From the NCBI GenBank assembly GCA_947259285.1, contig CAMYMR010000010.1:1-41794 (forward strand): DNA of 41,794 nt, in the 5' to 3' direction. The notes under the pieces were generated by a model. The model was not told the DNA's origin. It did no database searches and saw nothing but the letters and a program-made list of their open reading frames with translations. This document shows positions 32,923 through 41,794 of this stretch, one piece after another. The position numbers and the translations under genes are program-made. Source of the stretch: an uncultured Woeseiaceae bacterium. GTDB taxonomy: Bacteria > Pseudomonadota > Gammaproteobacteria > Steroidobacterales > Woeseiaceae. Positions within the stretch are counted from its first letter, which is position 1, and the number at the start of each line of letters is the position of its first letter.

Positions 32923-34382
32923 CTACATCAACACGACGTCAAATTGATCCTGAAGATACAGTGACTCCGTCTGCAGCCGAATTGACTTGCCGGTCTGCTC
33001 TTCCAGCTCGGCGAGACTGCGGGCCTGCTCGTCAAGCAGCAGGTCGATTACGTCCTGATGCGCGAGCACCAGTGCCTCTTCGAATTCAAATTGCCGCGAC
33101 TGCCGTATGATCTCGCGAAAAATTTCAAAACAGACGGTCTCCGCGGTCATCACGAAACCGCGTCCCTCGCAACCTGGACAGTCTTCACACAGGACGTGTT
33201 GCAGGCTTTCGCGGGTTCGTTTTCGCGTCATCTCAACGAGCCCCAGCGGCGAAACCGGCATAATCTGGTGGCGCGCATGGTCACGCGCCATCGATTGCTC
33301 GAGCACCTGCAGGACATTGTCGCGATGCTCGGCCTCTTCCATGTCGATAAAGTCGATGATGATGATGCCGCCCAGGTTTCGAAGGCGAAGGCCGCCTCGA
33401 GATTGGTGCGATAGATCGTCTCCTCAAGATTACGGTGCCCGACATAGGCGCCCGTGTTGATATCGACGGTCGTCATCGCCTCGGTTTGATCGAAAATCAA
33501 GTAACCGCCTGATTTCAAGGGAATATCTCTGTCCAATGACTTGCGAATCTCATCTTCAATACCGTGCAGGTCAAAGATCGGCCGCCGCCGTTGATACAGT
33601 TCGAGCGCGGGATCGACATGCGGTAAGTAGGTCTCCGCGAATTCCTGCATAACGCGAAAGTCTTCCTCGGAATCAACCAGGATGCGCTCGATGTCCGTGG
33701 TCACCATGTCCCTCAGGACGCGAAGCGGCAGCGACAAATCCTCGTGCAGTAGCTTTTCTACATGACCGTTGCTGTATCGTTCCTTAACGACTTCCCATAA
33801 CCTGGCGGTGTAGGCGATGTCCGCGGCGAGGGGCTCCTTACTCATGCCTTCGGCAACGGTACGCACAATCGCACCACAGGACAGGCCGCGCTCTGCCAGC
33901 GCTTCTTCGGCAAGGACACGCAGTCGTTCACGTTCATCTTCATCTTCGATGCGTGCCGAAATCCCAACGGCATCACTGTACGGCAACAGGACGACGTGCC
34001 GGGAGGGGAGTGTGATGAAGGTAGTCAGTCGGGCGCCCTTGTTGCCCAGCGGGTCTTTCACGACCTGCACCATGATGTCGTCGCCTTCACGGACGAGATC
34101 CCGAATGTTCGGCGCCTCTCCGGAGCCGTTCTCGACTCGACTTGCCGCAATGTCCGAGGCATGCAGAAACGCCGTGCGTTCCAGGCCGATGTCTACGAAT
34201 GCGGCCTGCATTCCCGGCAACACGCGCAGCACGCGGCCTTTGTATATATTGCTGTTCAGTCCACGGCGAACCGCCCGTTCGATGTAGACTTCCTGAAGCA
34301 CCCCGTTTTCCAGCAGCGCCGCGCGTACTTCGCTGGGCGTTACGTTGATGAGAATTTCTTCTTTTACCGATTCATCCGTCAT
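32923..34382 (-). pseudogene. rng: Ribonuclease G, frameshifted by an apparent 19-nt deletion
   Basis: The N-terminal 350 residues hold the S1 domain (RRGLNSNIYKGRVLRVLPGM) and the first catalytic Asp region (MTTVDINTGAYVGHRN). After TIYRTNLEAA the frame changes at about 33390. The continuation (LRLRNLGG, IIIIDFIDMEEAEHRDN, EMTRKRTRESLQHVLCEDCP) is in another frame. Compared with E. coli Rng, the residues corresponding to QAIARQ are missing, best explained by loss of 19 nt; restoring them gives about 492 residues against 489 in E. coli. The present frame loses the second catalytic Asp and the zinc-link cysteines. RNase G matures 16S rRNA 5' ends. The ATG overlaps the maf end. Confidence 0.88.
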
Positions 34383-34956
34383 CGCTTGATCGTCCCAACA
34401 CTATGTCGATGCCTGCCTGCTTGAGCAGCTTGGCGGTTTCAAAGATGGGCAAGCCGACAACACCCGAGTAGCTCCCTGCAATGGACTCGACGAACGCACC
34501 GCCGCGTCCCTGGATACCGTAGGCACCGGCTTTGTCCCGTGGCTCTCCACTACGCCAGTAGGCGAGCGCCTCGTCGCGACTGATTTTTCTAAAAACCACA
34601 TCCGTGCAACTTAGGGCCGTTTGCACGCCATCCGGACCGCGCAGCGCGACACCGGTCAGGACTTGATGGCCTCTCCCGGACAGTCGCAAGAGCATTTCGA
34701 CGGCCTGGTCCCGATCGCGGGGCTTGCCAAGTGCCTCGCCATCAAGCACGACCGCAGTGTCGGAGCCGATCACGAAGCGAGCGTGGTCGACGTCTGCCGC
34801 TACGGCTTTCGCGATCGCCAATCTGAGCACCATTTGCTCGGGCGATTCATTGCCCAGGCGATGTTCGTCGACCTCGGCTCCACGCGCGGTGAATTCAAGT
34901 CCCAGGGCGGTAAGAATTTCCTCGCGCCGGGGTGACGAGGATGCCAGATGCAGCAT
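34372..34956 (-). CDS. maf: Maf-type nucleotide pyrophosphatase (YhdE-like)
   Basis: 194 residues from the ATG at 34956. Motifs LASSSPRREEILTALG, GSDTAVVLDGEALGKPRD and DKAGAYGIQGRGGAFVESIA match E. coli YhdE, which hydrolyses dTTP/UTP and modified nucleotides. A longer frame to 35043 overlaps the rlmH 3' end and is not used. Ends 11 nt inside the rng start, indicating coupling. Confidence 0.94.
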   Translation of the reverse strand: MLHLASSSPRREEILTALGLEFTARGAEVDEHRLGNESPEQMVLRLAIAKAVAADVDHARFVIGSDTAVVLDGEALGKPRDRDQAVEMLLRLSGRGHQVLTGVALRGPDGVQTALSCTDVVFRKISRDEALAYWRSGEPRDKAGAYGIQGRGGAFVESIAGSYSGVVGLPIFETAKLLKQAGIDIVLGRSSDDG

Positions 34957-34981
34957 TGGTAACGGTATCTCGCCCACAACA

Positions 34982-35452
34982 TCAGGCCCGATGATAGGGA
35001 TGGCCAGCCTGCAGTGACCACGCACGATAGAGCTGTTCGGCAAACAACACTCTTACCATCCCATGAGGCAATGTCAGCGGAGAAAGCGACCACGTGAAGT
35101 CCGCGCGTTTCCGGCATGCTTCACTTACGCCGTCCGGTCCGCCAATAATGAAACACAAATCGCGACCGTCCTGTTGCCATTCGGTAAGTCTCGACGTAAA
35201 CGACGCGCTTGTGAGCTGCTTACCGCGCTCATCCAGCAGAACGACCTGTTCCGTCGTCGCAAGTCTGGCAAGTATCTGCTCACTTTCCCTGGCCATCGCC
35301 TGGGGCGACTGGTTGCTCTTGTTGCGACGAACCGTGGCGATGGTATCGAGACGGAACTTCCACTCCCGCGGATACCGTGCGGAATAAATGCCGAAGGCAT
35401 CGTCCACCCATGACGGTTGGCGATCACCAACGGCCAATAATCGAATATGCAC
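34982..35452 (-). CDS. rlmH: 23S rRNA (pseudouridine-1915-N3)-methyltransferase
   Basis: 156 residues, standard RlmH length. The SPOUT knot is visible: LCFIIGGPDGVSEACRKRAD binds SAM, followed by LSPLTLPHGMVRVLFAEQLY and the C-terminal AGHPYHRA. It modifies helix 69 of the assembled 70S ribosome. It follows rsfS by 15 nt, as in most bacteria. Confidence 0.97.
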   Translation of the reverse strand: MHIRLLAVGDRQPSWVDDAFGIYSARYPREWKFRLDTIATVRRNKSNQSPQAMARESEQILARLATTEQVVLLDERGKQLTSASFTSRLTEWQQDGRDLCFIIGGPDGVSEACRKRADFTWSLSPLTLPHGMVRVLFAEQLYRAWSLQAGHPYHRA

Positions 35453-35467
35453 AGCCTGGGGCCCGCC

Positions 35468-35821
35468 CTAGCCTTCAGAGGCCGTAGCGTCGCCCTTAGG
35501 GACAATCGACCAGAGTTTCTCCAGATTATAGAACTCACGCACCTTCGGGAGCATCACGTGCACAATGGCATCCTGCAGATCCAGCAGCACCCACTCACCG
35601 CCGTCCTCACCTTCGATTCCTACCGGCCGGCGCCCGGCCTGTTTGGCCTTTTCGGCCACATTGTCAACCAGCGCTTTGACGTGTCGATTGGATGTGCCGC
35701 TGGCGACGACCATGTAGTCGGTTACCGTCGTCATACTGCGGACATCGAGCTTGACGATATCCTTAGCTTTGACGTCGTCGAGCGCGTCAATGACCAGGTC
35801 GGCCAGCTTCTCGCTATTCAT
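35468..35821 (-). CDS. rsfS: Ribosomal silencing factor RsfS
   Basis: 117 residues. Family motifs: [60 protein letters not shown] and LEKLWS. It binds uL14 and blocks subunit joining under starvation. The ATG at 35821 has a poor ribosome-binding site of its own; a short upstream frame with a good AGGAG overlaps it (see findings). Confidence 0.96.
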   Translation of the reverse strand: MNSEKLADLVIDALDDVKAKDIVKLDVRSMTTVTDYMVVASGTSNRHVKALVDNVAEKAKQAGRRPVGIEGEDGGEWVLLDLQDAIVHVMLPKVREFYNLEKLWSIVPKGDATASEG

Positions 35822-35943
35822 GCGCAGTTCTCAGTCGTCTTCAAATTACACTCCTATTCACTAAGCAAATCGTCTACCAAATCTTCTAATCCCTGGGTCG
35901 CCCACCCATTCCGGTGCCTGCTGGCACGTCGCTGCCCAATGCA

Positions 35944-36594
35944 TCAATTCCGAAGCGCCCCTTGGGCGTAGCATCCGCTCGCCTCAATCTCGTCGCGAAC
36001 CGCGTCGGGCATCAGGAATCTCGGGTCACGACCAGCCGCCACGAGATCACGAATCTCCGTCGACGAGATCTCGAGCTGCGTCACCGCATGAATGTGAATG
36101 CGCCCATGCAATGTGGCGTGCAGATCATCAACGCGATGCGTCCCGAACTCGGCGAGCAATTCGCCCAGCTGACCCATGTCGGGCGCCTTCCAGCCAGGCC
36201 GATGAGCAACGATGATATGGGCAATTCCAAGAAATTCGTCCCATCGATGCCAACCGGGTAAACCGAGAAATGCGTCCATTCCTACTATGAGACCCAAAGG
36301 GCGGTCCGGAAATTCCTCCCGCAGCGACAAAAGCGTATCGATCGAATAAGACGGGCCATCCCGCCGTATTTCACGGTCGTCGACCGAGAACCCGTCCTGA
36401 TTCAATATCGCGGCCTTCACCATGCGGAGGCGCTGATCCGCGGATGCGAAAGTGGTCCCGCGATGGGGCGGATCACCGCAGGGCACGAAACGCACATCCT
36501 TAAACCGCAGTGCCTGCAGCATCTCGAAAGCGGTGCGCAAATGACCATAATGAATGGGATCGAAGGTACCACCGAAGACGCCCATGGGCTTCAT
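35944..36594 (-). CDS. nadD: Nicotinate-nucleotide adenylyltransferase
   Basis: 216 residues starting MKPMGVFGGTFDPIHYGHLR with the HxGH nucleotidyl-transferase motif, and the late ISSTEIRDLV motif. It adenylates nicotinate mononucleotide in NAD synthesis. The ATG overlaps the holA stop (ATGA), supporting this start over the one ten codons upstream. 122 nt separate it from rsfS; proA, often between them in enterics, is absent. Confidence 0.96.
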   Translation of the reverse strand: MKPMGVFGGTFDPIHYGHLRTAFEMLQALRFKDVRFVPCGDPPHRGTTFASADQRLRMVKAAILNQDGFSVDDREIRRDGPSYSIDTLLSLREEFPDRPLGLIVGMDAFLGLPGWHRWDEFLGIAHIIVAHRPGWKAPDMGQLGELLAEFGTHRVDDLHATLHGRIHIHAVTQLEISSTEIRDLVAAGRDPRFLMPDAVRDEIEASGCYAQGALRN

Positions 36595-37595
36595 ACGCGC
36601 GCCATTCCAACGACAATATCGCAAGCCATCTGCCAGGGATCGCCGGCTCGCTGCCCCTTCGCCGCCGCATCTGCGCGCCCTGTTGCCTTCAGCATTCGGT
36701 GAAATGCGCCATGTTGATGGCGGCCCATGCAGCTGCGCACGAGGCCCTGTCGATTCCGCCAGACCCCGCTGCTTTGCATCGCGGCGCCAAGATTACCGCC
36801 TTGCCGCACCGCGTCATCCAACATTGAGAGCGTGCGCAACTCCCGCGTCAGCGCCCACATTACGATAACTGGCTCGACGCCCTCCGCACGCAGGCCACCG
36901 AGGATCTTGACCGCTCGCGCCGCGTCGCCCCCCAGCGCCGCATCGGTCAGTTTGTAGACGTCGTAACGGCTGCTATTGGCCACCGCATTGCTAACGTCCT
37001 CGACGGTGACCGGCCCCTCGCCGAGCAACAGGCGCAGTTTCTCTATTTCCTGTCCTGCCGCCAGCAGATTGCCTTCAACGCGATCCGCGATCAGAGCAAC
37101 GACGTCTGGCTCCGGCTGCAACCCGGCGCCTCGCATACGATTCGCAATCCAGCCAGGCAGTTCGCGCAGACCGACCGGCCAGATGGTCAGGCTGACGCCG
37201 AGTCGTTCGAGCGTCTTTGCCCACTTGGACGCGGCAGCACTGCGATCGAGCTTGGGCGCCGTGACGATAAAAAGCGTCTCCGCTGCCGATTGCTCCGCCA
37301 TTTCGATAATCGCCTGACCGCCGACACGCCCCGGCTTACCGGTCGGCAATCGAAGCTCGATGATGCGCTGCTCGGCGAACAGCGACAGGTTGGCGCTCGA
37401 CGCGGCGAGCTTGCCCCAGTCGAAGCCGGTGGTTGCGACGTGCAGTTCGCGCATACTGAATCCGCGCGCTCGCGCCGACTCGCGAATATCGTCGAGCGCC
37501 TCTGCGACCAGCAGGTGTTCATCGCCAGTAACGAGGTAACAGGGTGCGAGGGACTTCTTGAGATGCGACGACAGCTGATTTGCCTGCAGCTTCAA
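36591..37595 (-). CDS. holA: DNA polymerase III subunit delta
   Basis: 334 residues. The N-terminal strand CYLVTGDEHLLVAEALDDIR is the truncated AAA module, followed by FAEQRIIELRLPTGKPG and the C-terminal ALTRELRTLSMLDDAVRQGG typical of HolA. It opens the sliding clamp within the clamp loader. It overlaps nadD and the Trm112-like gene by 4 nt each. lptE, commonly upstream, is replaced here by the Trm112-like gene. Confidence 0.95.
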   Translation of the reverse strand: MKLQANQLSSHLKKSLAPCYLVTGDEHLLVAEALDDIRESARARGFSMRELHVATTGFDWGKLAASSANLSLFAEQRIIELRLPTGKPGRVGGQAIIEMAEQSAAETLFIVTAPKLDRSAAASKWAKTLERLGVSLTIWPVGLRELPGWIANRMRGAGLQPEPDVVALIADRVEGNLLAAGQEIEKLRLLLGEGPVTVEDVSNAVANSSRYDVYKLTDAALGGDAARAVKILGGLRAEGVEPVIVMWALTRELRTLSMLDDAVRQGGNLGAAMQSSGVWRNRQGLVRSCMGRHQHGAFHRMLKATGRADAAAKGQRAGDPWQMACDIVVGMARV

Positions 37596-37846
37596 GCAAT
37601 CTGCTCCATCGAGATGGATTCGCCCTCGAGTAGCACCGGGATCCCGTCGGCAACGGGGTAAACGCGTTTGCCATCATCGGTAACCAGGGCTTCGTCCAAC
37701 GGCTCGGCCAATCTGACCCCTTCGTGATTAACGAGGTCGCCTGCGTGAATCGCAGCGTTCAGGCGCTCCAGCCGGTCTTTCTTCAGAACCGAGAGACCCT
37801 TATGGCTTACGGGGCACCGCAATATCGTTAGTAGCCGCTTATCCAT
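37592..37846 (-). CDS. Trm112-like small protein (YcaR/UPF0434 type)
   Basis: 84 residues: MDKRLLTILRCPVSHKGL, then a central stretch and the hallmark RVYPVADGIPVLLEGE. Bacterial members are small zinc-ribbon-like proteins of unclear role. This one keeps only one cysteine of the usual set, so zinc binding is doubtful, and it has an insertion compared with the 60-residue E. coli YcaR. A TACAAT hexamer (37855-37860) predicts a start about 2 nt before the ATG and no Shine-Dalgarno is present. First gene of the holA-nadD group. Confidence 0.88.
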   Translation of the reverse strand: MDKRLLTILRCPVSHKGLSVLKKDRLERLNAAIHAGDLVNHEGVRLAEPLDEALVTDDGKRVYPVADGIPVLLEGESISMEQIA

Positions 37847-37897
37847 GGGTTTTTATTGTACAACGCATTGATCCGGCAAGAACCCCCAATCTTGGCG

Positions 37898-38941
37898 TCA
37901 ACTGTCCCTCAAGATGGCCGCCAGCTCGGGATTGTCGCACGCGTCGCAGGCGGCAATCGCTGCGCCCGTATCGTCGTGGAATGGCCGAAACCGGTTGTCG
38001 ATGAGTCGACAGCGCATGATCAGCTTCACTGCCGGCACCTGTTCGCCGTGACGCAGATGATCGTGTATTTGGTGTTGTGCAAAAAATAGCGCCGGCCGCT
38101 GGTCTTCCCATCGCAACATCTGAGCAAGAAACCAGTCCCACGCGGCGACCGGATCCGGGTCTTCTTCTATCCAGTCGAACAGGTGGTGGAACCCGCCCTC
38201 CCGGTTACCGCGGCTGATAAACCCGTAAGCATGATTGAGCACGTCCGTTCGGGCCTTTTCCAACTCGGCGGCTATCAGGTCGGCGTCCTGTTCCAGGGCA
38301 GCGGGAATGTCGATGTCTTCGATCAGACCGTAAGGCTTGACCAGGCCGCCAACCAGCGAGAAGAACGCGAAAGACAGCAGCAACCAGACAAGGCTTGCCC
38401 ATGTGAGGCCCAATGTCAGGGCCTCTGTAGCGAGCCACGAGGCGACAATAAGGAACAGCGGAGCCACCCAGAACGTGCTGCGACACCTGTCCCACAGGCG
38501 ACCCAGTGCCACGATGTTCAGGCTCTGTAGCGGTGAGTGCGTGATCGCGAGTACGGCGATCGAGGCCGGAAAAAATGCGGCAGCGAACAGCACGGGCAAG
38601 ATCGCCCAGGCGGTGCCAAATTCTCGTCCTAGCGCAACGGTTGCCAGAACCAGCGCCGATACGGTGACGAACGGGAACAACGTCCAGGCGTTGCCGAACC
38701 AGTTGAAGAAGCCCAAGTCCGGTGTCGCCGGCGTTGCCGACCGCGCCCGCGCTTCCAGCACGATCATCTGGAATCGAATCACCGCCGGAATGACGATAAG
38801 GAATAACAAGAACAATCCCAGCAAGCCGCCCCACAGTGCCATTGATACGAGCAGCCAGAAAACGACCAGCGGTACGAAGACGCTGGATTCCGTGACCGGA
38901 TAGACAACGGCGCGCAGAACCTCACTCGGCCTGGTGTTCAT
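37898..38941 (-). CDS. Uncharacterised multi-pass membrane protein
   Basis: 347 residues from the ATG at 38941. About six membrane helices in the first 220 residues ([40 protein letters not shown]), then a soluble C-terminal part rich in charged helices ([20 protein letters not shown]). I do not recognise the family. Its first 20 nt overlap the yidD 3' end, so it is cotranslated with yidD, cysS and sufE. The longer frame to 39145 is a yidD shadow. Confidence 0.8.
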   Translation of the reverse strand: MNTRPSEVLRAVVYPVTESSVFVPLVVFWLLVSMALWGGLLGLFLLFLIVIPAVIRFQMIVLEARARSATPATPDLGFFNWFGNAWTLFPFVTVSALVLATVALGREFGTAWAILPVLFAAAFFPASIAVLAITHSPLQSLNIVALGRLWDRCRSTFWVAPLFLIVASWLATEALTLGLTWASLVWLLLSFAFFSLVGGLVKPYGLIEDIDIPAALEQDADLIAAELEKARTDVLNHAYGFISRGNREGGFHHLFDWIEEDPDPVAAWDWFLAQMLRWEDQRPALFFAQHQIHDHLRHGEQVPAVKLIMRCRLIDNRFRPFHDDTGAAIAACDACDNPELAAILRDS

Positions 38942-39185
38942 CTTTCCGCTCGCCTGGCACCGGGTCGTAGCCAGCACCGCCCCACGGGTGGCATCGGCTG
39001 ATTCTCCTGGCCGCGAGCCAGGCTCCGCGGAAAACGCCGTGGGTTTGCAGCGCTTCGATTGCATACGTGGAGCAGGTCGGCTGAAAACGGCAGTTGCCGC
39101 CGAGCCAGGGTGAGATCGCCAACCGATAAAGCTTGACCAGCCCAATCAGTGGCTGCGCCAACAGTCGACTGACCCGGTTCGGCAT
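38922..39185 (-). CDS. yidD: Membrane protein insertion efficiency factor YidD
   Basis: 87 residues with the family core [31 protein letters not shown] and [14 protein letters not shown], including its conserved cysteines. An amphipathic, membrane-associated protein that aids YidC-dependent insertion. The ATG overlaps the sufE stop (TGATG). It is separated from its usual rnpA-yidC neighbours. Confidence 0.95.
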   Translation of the reverse strand: MPNRVSRLLAQPLIGLVKLYRLAISPWLGGNCRFQPTCSTYAIEALQTHGVFRGAWLAARRISRCHPWGGAGYDPVPGERKDEHQAE

Positions 39186-39610
39186 CAGGCCGCCCGCAGT
39201 GCCTCGGCTGCAAAACCGCGGATTGCTTTCAGCATCGAGGACAGTCCGTTGCTTCGCGTGGGACTCAGGTGGCTCTGCAGCTCGAGCGCAGTCACAAAGT
39301 CGGGCGGCGTGTCGAGAATATCCTGCGGGTGCTTGCCGCTATAGACGCGCAGCAGTATGGCAATCAAACCGGAGACAATAGCCGCGTCGCTGATGGCGCG
39401 AAAATGCAGTCGACCCTCCTTCTCTTCGGCTACAAACCAGACCTGGGACTGGCAGCCGCGAATACGATTTTCCTCTGTCCGAAGCGATTCGGGAAACTCC
39501 GGTAATCGGCGACCCAGATCGATCAGGTATTGATAGCGATCCATCCAGTCTTCGAAGAGGCTGAATTCCTCGACGACTTCGCGCTGCGCTGCCTTAACTT
39601 CGCTGCTCAT
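39185..39610 (-). CDS. sufE: Cysteine desulfuration protein SufE
   Basis: 141 residues from the ATG at 39610. The active-site Cys is C53 in [11 protein letters not shown], preceded by [16 protein letters not shown]. It accepts sulfur from a cysteine desulfurase for iron-sulfur cluster assembly. No suf genes are nearby, so this is a stand-alone copy beside cysS. It starts 7 nt after the cysS stop. Confidence 0.95.
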   Translation of the reverse strand: MSSEVKAAQREVVEEFSLFEDWMDRYQYLIDLGRRLPEFPESLRTEENRIRGCQSQVWFVAEEKEGRLHFRAISDAAIVSGLIAILLRVYSGKHPQDILDTPPDFVTALELQSHLSPTRSNGLSSMLKAIRGFAAEALRAA

Positions 39611-39617
39611 GGATCGC

Positions 39618-40994
39618 TCAACCGCGGCGCCAGGTCGTTCCATCCCGACCGTCCTGAATGGCGACACCGGCTTCCCGCAGCTGATCACGAATTGCATCGG
39701 CGCGCTCGAAGTCGCGCTCGGCTTTCGCGGCATTGCGTTGTTCGATCAGTGCCTCGATTTCGGCGACGGGCATTTCACCCTCGACATGACCCGCAAACCA
39801 CTGCTCCGGGTCACTGCCAAGCAGCCCTATCAGGTCGCCGGCTGCGTACATCGACGCGGCGAGTTCGATCATTTCTTTCTTATCGTTCGACTTGTTCAGG
39901 GCACGAGCCAGCGCAAAAAACTCGGCCAGGGCTTTCGGGGTATTGAGGTCGTCTTCGAGCGCCGCTACCAGTTCCGGCGGCGCCGTTGCCGCGGCGCGTG
40001 CCTCGTCCGAAATTTCAATGCCGCGAAGCGCGCCGTACAACCGGTCCAGCATACGGCGGGCCGACTGTATGGTCTCCGCGGACCAATCGAGCGGCTGCCG
40101 ATAATGCGCGCTCAGCAAGGCGAGGCGTATCACCTCGCCCGGGATACTCTCGACAAGGTCGTGCACCAGCAGTACGTTGCCCAGCGACTTCGACATCTTG
40201 GTCTGATCGAGACTCAGGAAGCCATTGTGCAGCCAGTAGCGCGCGAACGGCGCGCCGTCGTGCGCGCAGCGACTTTGCGCGCACTCGTTTTCATGATGAG
40301 GGAATACGAGATCCTGCCCGCCCGCGTGTATGTCGATTGTAGGACCGAGATGTTTTTCAGCCATAGCGGAGCATTCGATGTGCCAGCCTGGACGCCCTCT
40401 TCCCCACGGCGAGTCCCATCCAGGCAGTTCCGGAGTCGACGGTTTCCACAGCACGAAGTCATGCGCGGCCTTCTTGTACGGCGCTACTTCGACGCGCGAT
40501 CCGGCGATCATCTCGCGCAAATCACGTTTTGAAAGCTCACCGTATTCGGCGTGCGAAGCCACGTCGAAAAGAACGTGCCCTTCGGCCTCATACGCACAGC
40601 CTTTGTCCATCAAGGCCTGAATCATCTCGATCATCACATCGATGTGCTGCGTCGCTCTCGGCTCTACGTCAGGCGGCTGTACACCGAGCGCGCCCATATC
40701 CTCGTTGTAGGCGTTGATGTACTTCTCGGTGATTTCATCGATTGGCCTGCCGGTCTCGACCGACGCCGCGTTGATCTTGTCGTCGACGTCGGTGATATTA
40801 CGTGCGAACGTCAGCTTGTAGCGGCGCCGCAAAACGCGCGCCAACAGGTCGAACACCACTGCCGGCCGCGCATTACCGATGTGCGCATAGTTGTAGACGG
40901 TTGGCCCGCACAGGTACATCGTCACCTCGCCCGCTTTCAGGGGTTCAAACGGGACCTTTCTGCCCTGAAGCGTGTCGTGCAGCCGTATGGTCAT
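39618..40994 (-). CDS. cysS: Cysteinyl-tRNA synthetase
   Basis: 458 residues, class I. Seen are [19 protein letters not shown] (zinc Cys and HIGH-type motif), [29 protein letters not shown] (zinc ligands), TKMSKSLGN (KMSKS) and the DALR helix region. The start at 40994 (MTIRLHDTL) has AGGA upstream; a start 11 codons earlier is also open. It heads the run cysS-sufE-yidD-membrane protein and is divergent from hisI. Confidence 0.97.
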   Translation of the reverse strand: MTIRLHDTLQGRKVPFEPLKAGEVTMYLCGPTVYNYAHIGNARPAVVFDLLARVLRRRYKLTFARNITDVDDKINAASVETGRPIDEITEKYINAYNEDMGALGVQPPDVEPRATQHIDVMIEMIQALMDKGCAYEAEGHVLFDVASHAEYGELSKRDLREMIAGSRVEVAPYKKAAHDFVLWKPSTPELPGWDSPWGRGRPGWHIECSAMAEKHLGPTIDIHAGGQDLVFPHHENECAQSRCAHDGAPFARYWLHNGFLSLDQTKMSKSLGNVLLVHDLVESIPGEVIRLALLSAHYRQPLDWSAETIQSARRMLDRLYGALRGIEISDEARAAATAPPELVAALEDDLNTPKALAEFFALARALNKSNDKKEMIELAASMYAAGDLIGLLGSDPEQWFAGHVEGEMPVAEIEALIEQRNAAKAERDFERADAIRDQLREAGVAIQDGRDGTTWRRG

Positions 40995-41038
40995 GTCATC
41001 CTGCTGAGGCATTTCAAAAGAATGCAATCATAGCAACA

Positions 41039-41067
41039 TTGCCGCTGACAGCTACGATCGGTATTCT
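41039..41067 (+). promoter_or_regulatory. Promoter of hisI
   Basis: TTGCCG (41039-41044) and TATTCT (41062-41067) are exactly 17 bp apart, in the divergent gap between cysS and hisI. The predicted start near 41074 leaves a 28-nt leader with an AAGGA site. Confidence 0.65.
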
Positions 41068-41101
41068 TTCCGGCGTCATTATTTCTACCAAGGACACCAG
41101 A

Positions 41102-41599
41102 ATGTCTGTCGCGCCCGTTAAATTCCAAGCCCGAAGGTCCATCGAGCAGGTAGAGGAAGGCAATGACCTTGCGCCGAAGTTTGACGATCGTGGCCTGATC
41201 ACTGTGGTAACCACGGATGCCAGCAGTGGCGAATTGCTCATGCAGGGCTACATGAACGCCGAAGCGCTGCAGCTGACCATCAGTACGGGTGAAGCGCATT
41301 ACTACAGTCGTAGTCGCCAGGTTCTGTGGCACAAGGGGGCGACCAGCGGGCTGGTACAGGCGGTTCGGGAACTGCTCGTTGACGATGATCAGGACTGCAT
41401 CTGGCTGCGCGTGGACGTCTCGGGTGGTGCGAGCTGCCACGTCGGCTATCGAAGCTGCTTTTACCGGAAAGTCCCGATCGGTGACGAGTTTGAAGCCAAA
41501 CAGGCTGACGGCCATGTGGACCTGGAATGGACGGATACCGAGAAAGTCTTCGATCCGAAAGAAGTCTACGGCGGCGCGCCTAACCCCACTGTTCTCTAA
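41102..41599 (+). CDS. hisI: Phosphoribosyl-AMP cyclohydrolase
   Basis: 165 residues from the ATG at 41102, which has AAGGA upstream. Motifs: [57 protein letters not shown] and [18 protein letters not shown] with the zinc cysteines. It opens the purine ring of PR-AMP in histidine synthesis. It is monofunctional (no HisE domain) and outside any his operon in this window. The C-terminal tail [10 protein letters not shown] is like that of alphaproteobacterial-type HisI. Confidence 0.93.
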   Translation: MSVAPVKFQARRSIEQVEEGNDLAPKFDDRGLITVVTTDASSGELLMQGYMNAEALQLTISTGEAHYYSRSRQVLWHKGATSGLVQAVRELLVDDDQDCIWLRVDVSGGASCHVGYRSCFYRKVPIGDEFEAKQADGHVDLEWTDTEKVFDPKEVYGGAPNPTVL

Positions 41600-41615
41600 C
41601 GATCTCTAACAGCGC

Positions 41616-41711
41616 AGCGGACGAGATGATTTCCGGCGAGACATAAAGCGAGTTCGTGTCGAGCCCGCTCGACACGAGCGAAGCAGTCCGCCGGGAAACC
41701 TGTCGTCCGCT
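41616..41711. repeat. Large imperfect palindrome downstream of hisI
   Basis: Three nested paired blocks: AGCGGACGA (41616-41624) with TCGTCCGCT (41703-41711); TTTCCGGCG (41630-41638) with CGCCGGGAAA (41689-41698, one extra G); and a perfect 11-bp hairpin TCGTGTCGAGC (41654-41664) with GCTCGACACGA (41667-41677). It would fold into one long rod. There is no T-run, and no reading frame is seen from 41600 to the window end. Confidence 0.85.
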
Positions 41712-41794
41712 TGCCGCTGATACTGCGCCGGACACGAAATCGAAAACATAGTTGATCAGCTACGCCTCTGGGATTTACGCCGCGTATCGCGTCG

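Overview
The window is chromosomal DNA of a gammaproteobacterium with fairly high GC content. This rests on recognisable gene blocks: ygfB-pepP-ubiH-ubiI facing a coiled-coil gene, zapA, 6S RNA and 5-formyl-THF cyclo-ligase; rplM-rpsI; coq7 beside a cAMP-receptor-type crp; maf-rng-yhdP-nitrilase-tldD; and holA-nadD-rsfS-rlmH. The order resembles Pseudomonas and Xanthomonas relatives, but I cannot name a genus. Nearly everything is housekeeping. I see no prophage, transposase, CRISPR array or defence island.

Layout. 1-3100: a frameshifted metallophosphoesterase (-) and a frameshifted secreted DUF885 protein (+), with a REP-like hairpin between them. 3240-10313 (-): ygfB, pepP, ubiH and ubiI, followed by a coupled pair encoding an inactive-transglutaminase 7-TM protein and an ATP-grasp ligase; a decayed second copy of the ligase tail lies just beyond its stop. 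10442-13399 (+): coiled-coil gene, zapA, 6S RNA, 5-FCL, a lysine-rich H1-like protein and rpiA. 13653-15581 (-): DUF481 outer-membrane protein, rplM, rpsI and tRNA-Gln. 15670-17071 (+): coq7 and crp. 17098-17290: an elaborate interlocked inverted-repeat element. 17289-18809 (-): rpe and djlA. 18949-25969: purC, yihY, pmbA (-), a half-length darP, purE, purK and an AAA-FHA fusion. 26013-40994 (-): a long run from cysS down to tldD and two small proteins. 41102-41599 (+): hisI, followed by a second large palindromic element.

The genes serve ubiquinone synthesis (ubiH, ubiI, coq7), purine synthesis (purC, purE, purK), pentose phosphates (rpiA, rpe), folate (5-FCL), NAD (nadD), translation and ribosome maturation (rplM, rpsI, cysS, tRNA-Gln, rlmH, rsfS, darP, rng), cell division (zapA), replication (holA), envelope (yhdP, yidD, DUF481) and global regulation (crp, 6S RNA).

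Most worth a second look: (1) a 170-bp element with three mutually exclusive stems inside a 21-bp outer inverted repeat; (2) a recurring pattern of -10-like hexamers placed so that the start codon falls at or within about 2 nt of the transcription start, suggesting frequent leaderless mRNAs; (3) three genes broken by out-of-frame indels, one an exact 16-bp tandem duplication; (4) the 5-FCL ribosome-binding site lying inside the closing stem of 6S RNA; (5) the transglutaminase-like/ATP-grasp pair appended to the ubi operon. The broken genes could be assembly errors rather than biology; raw reads would decide.
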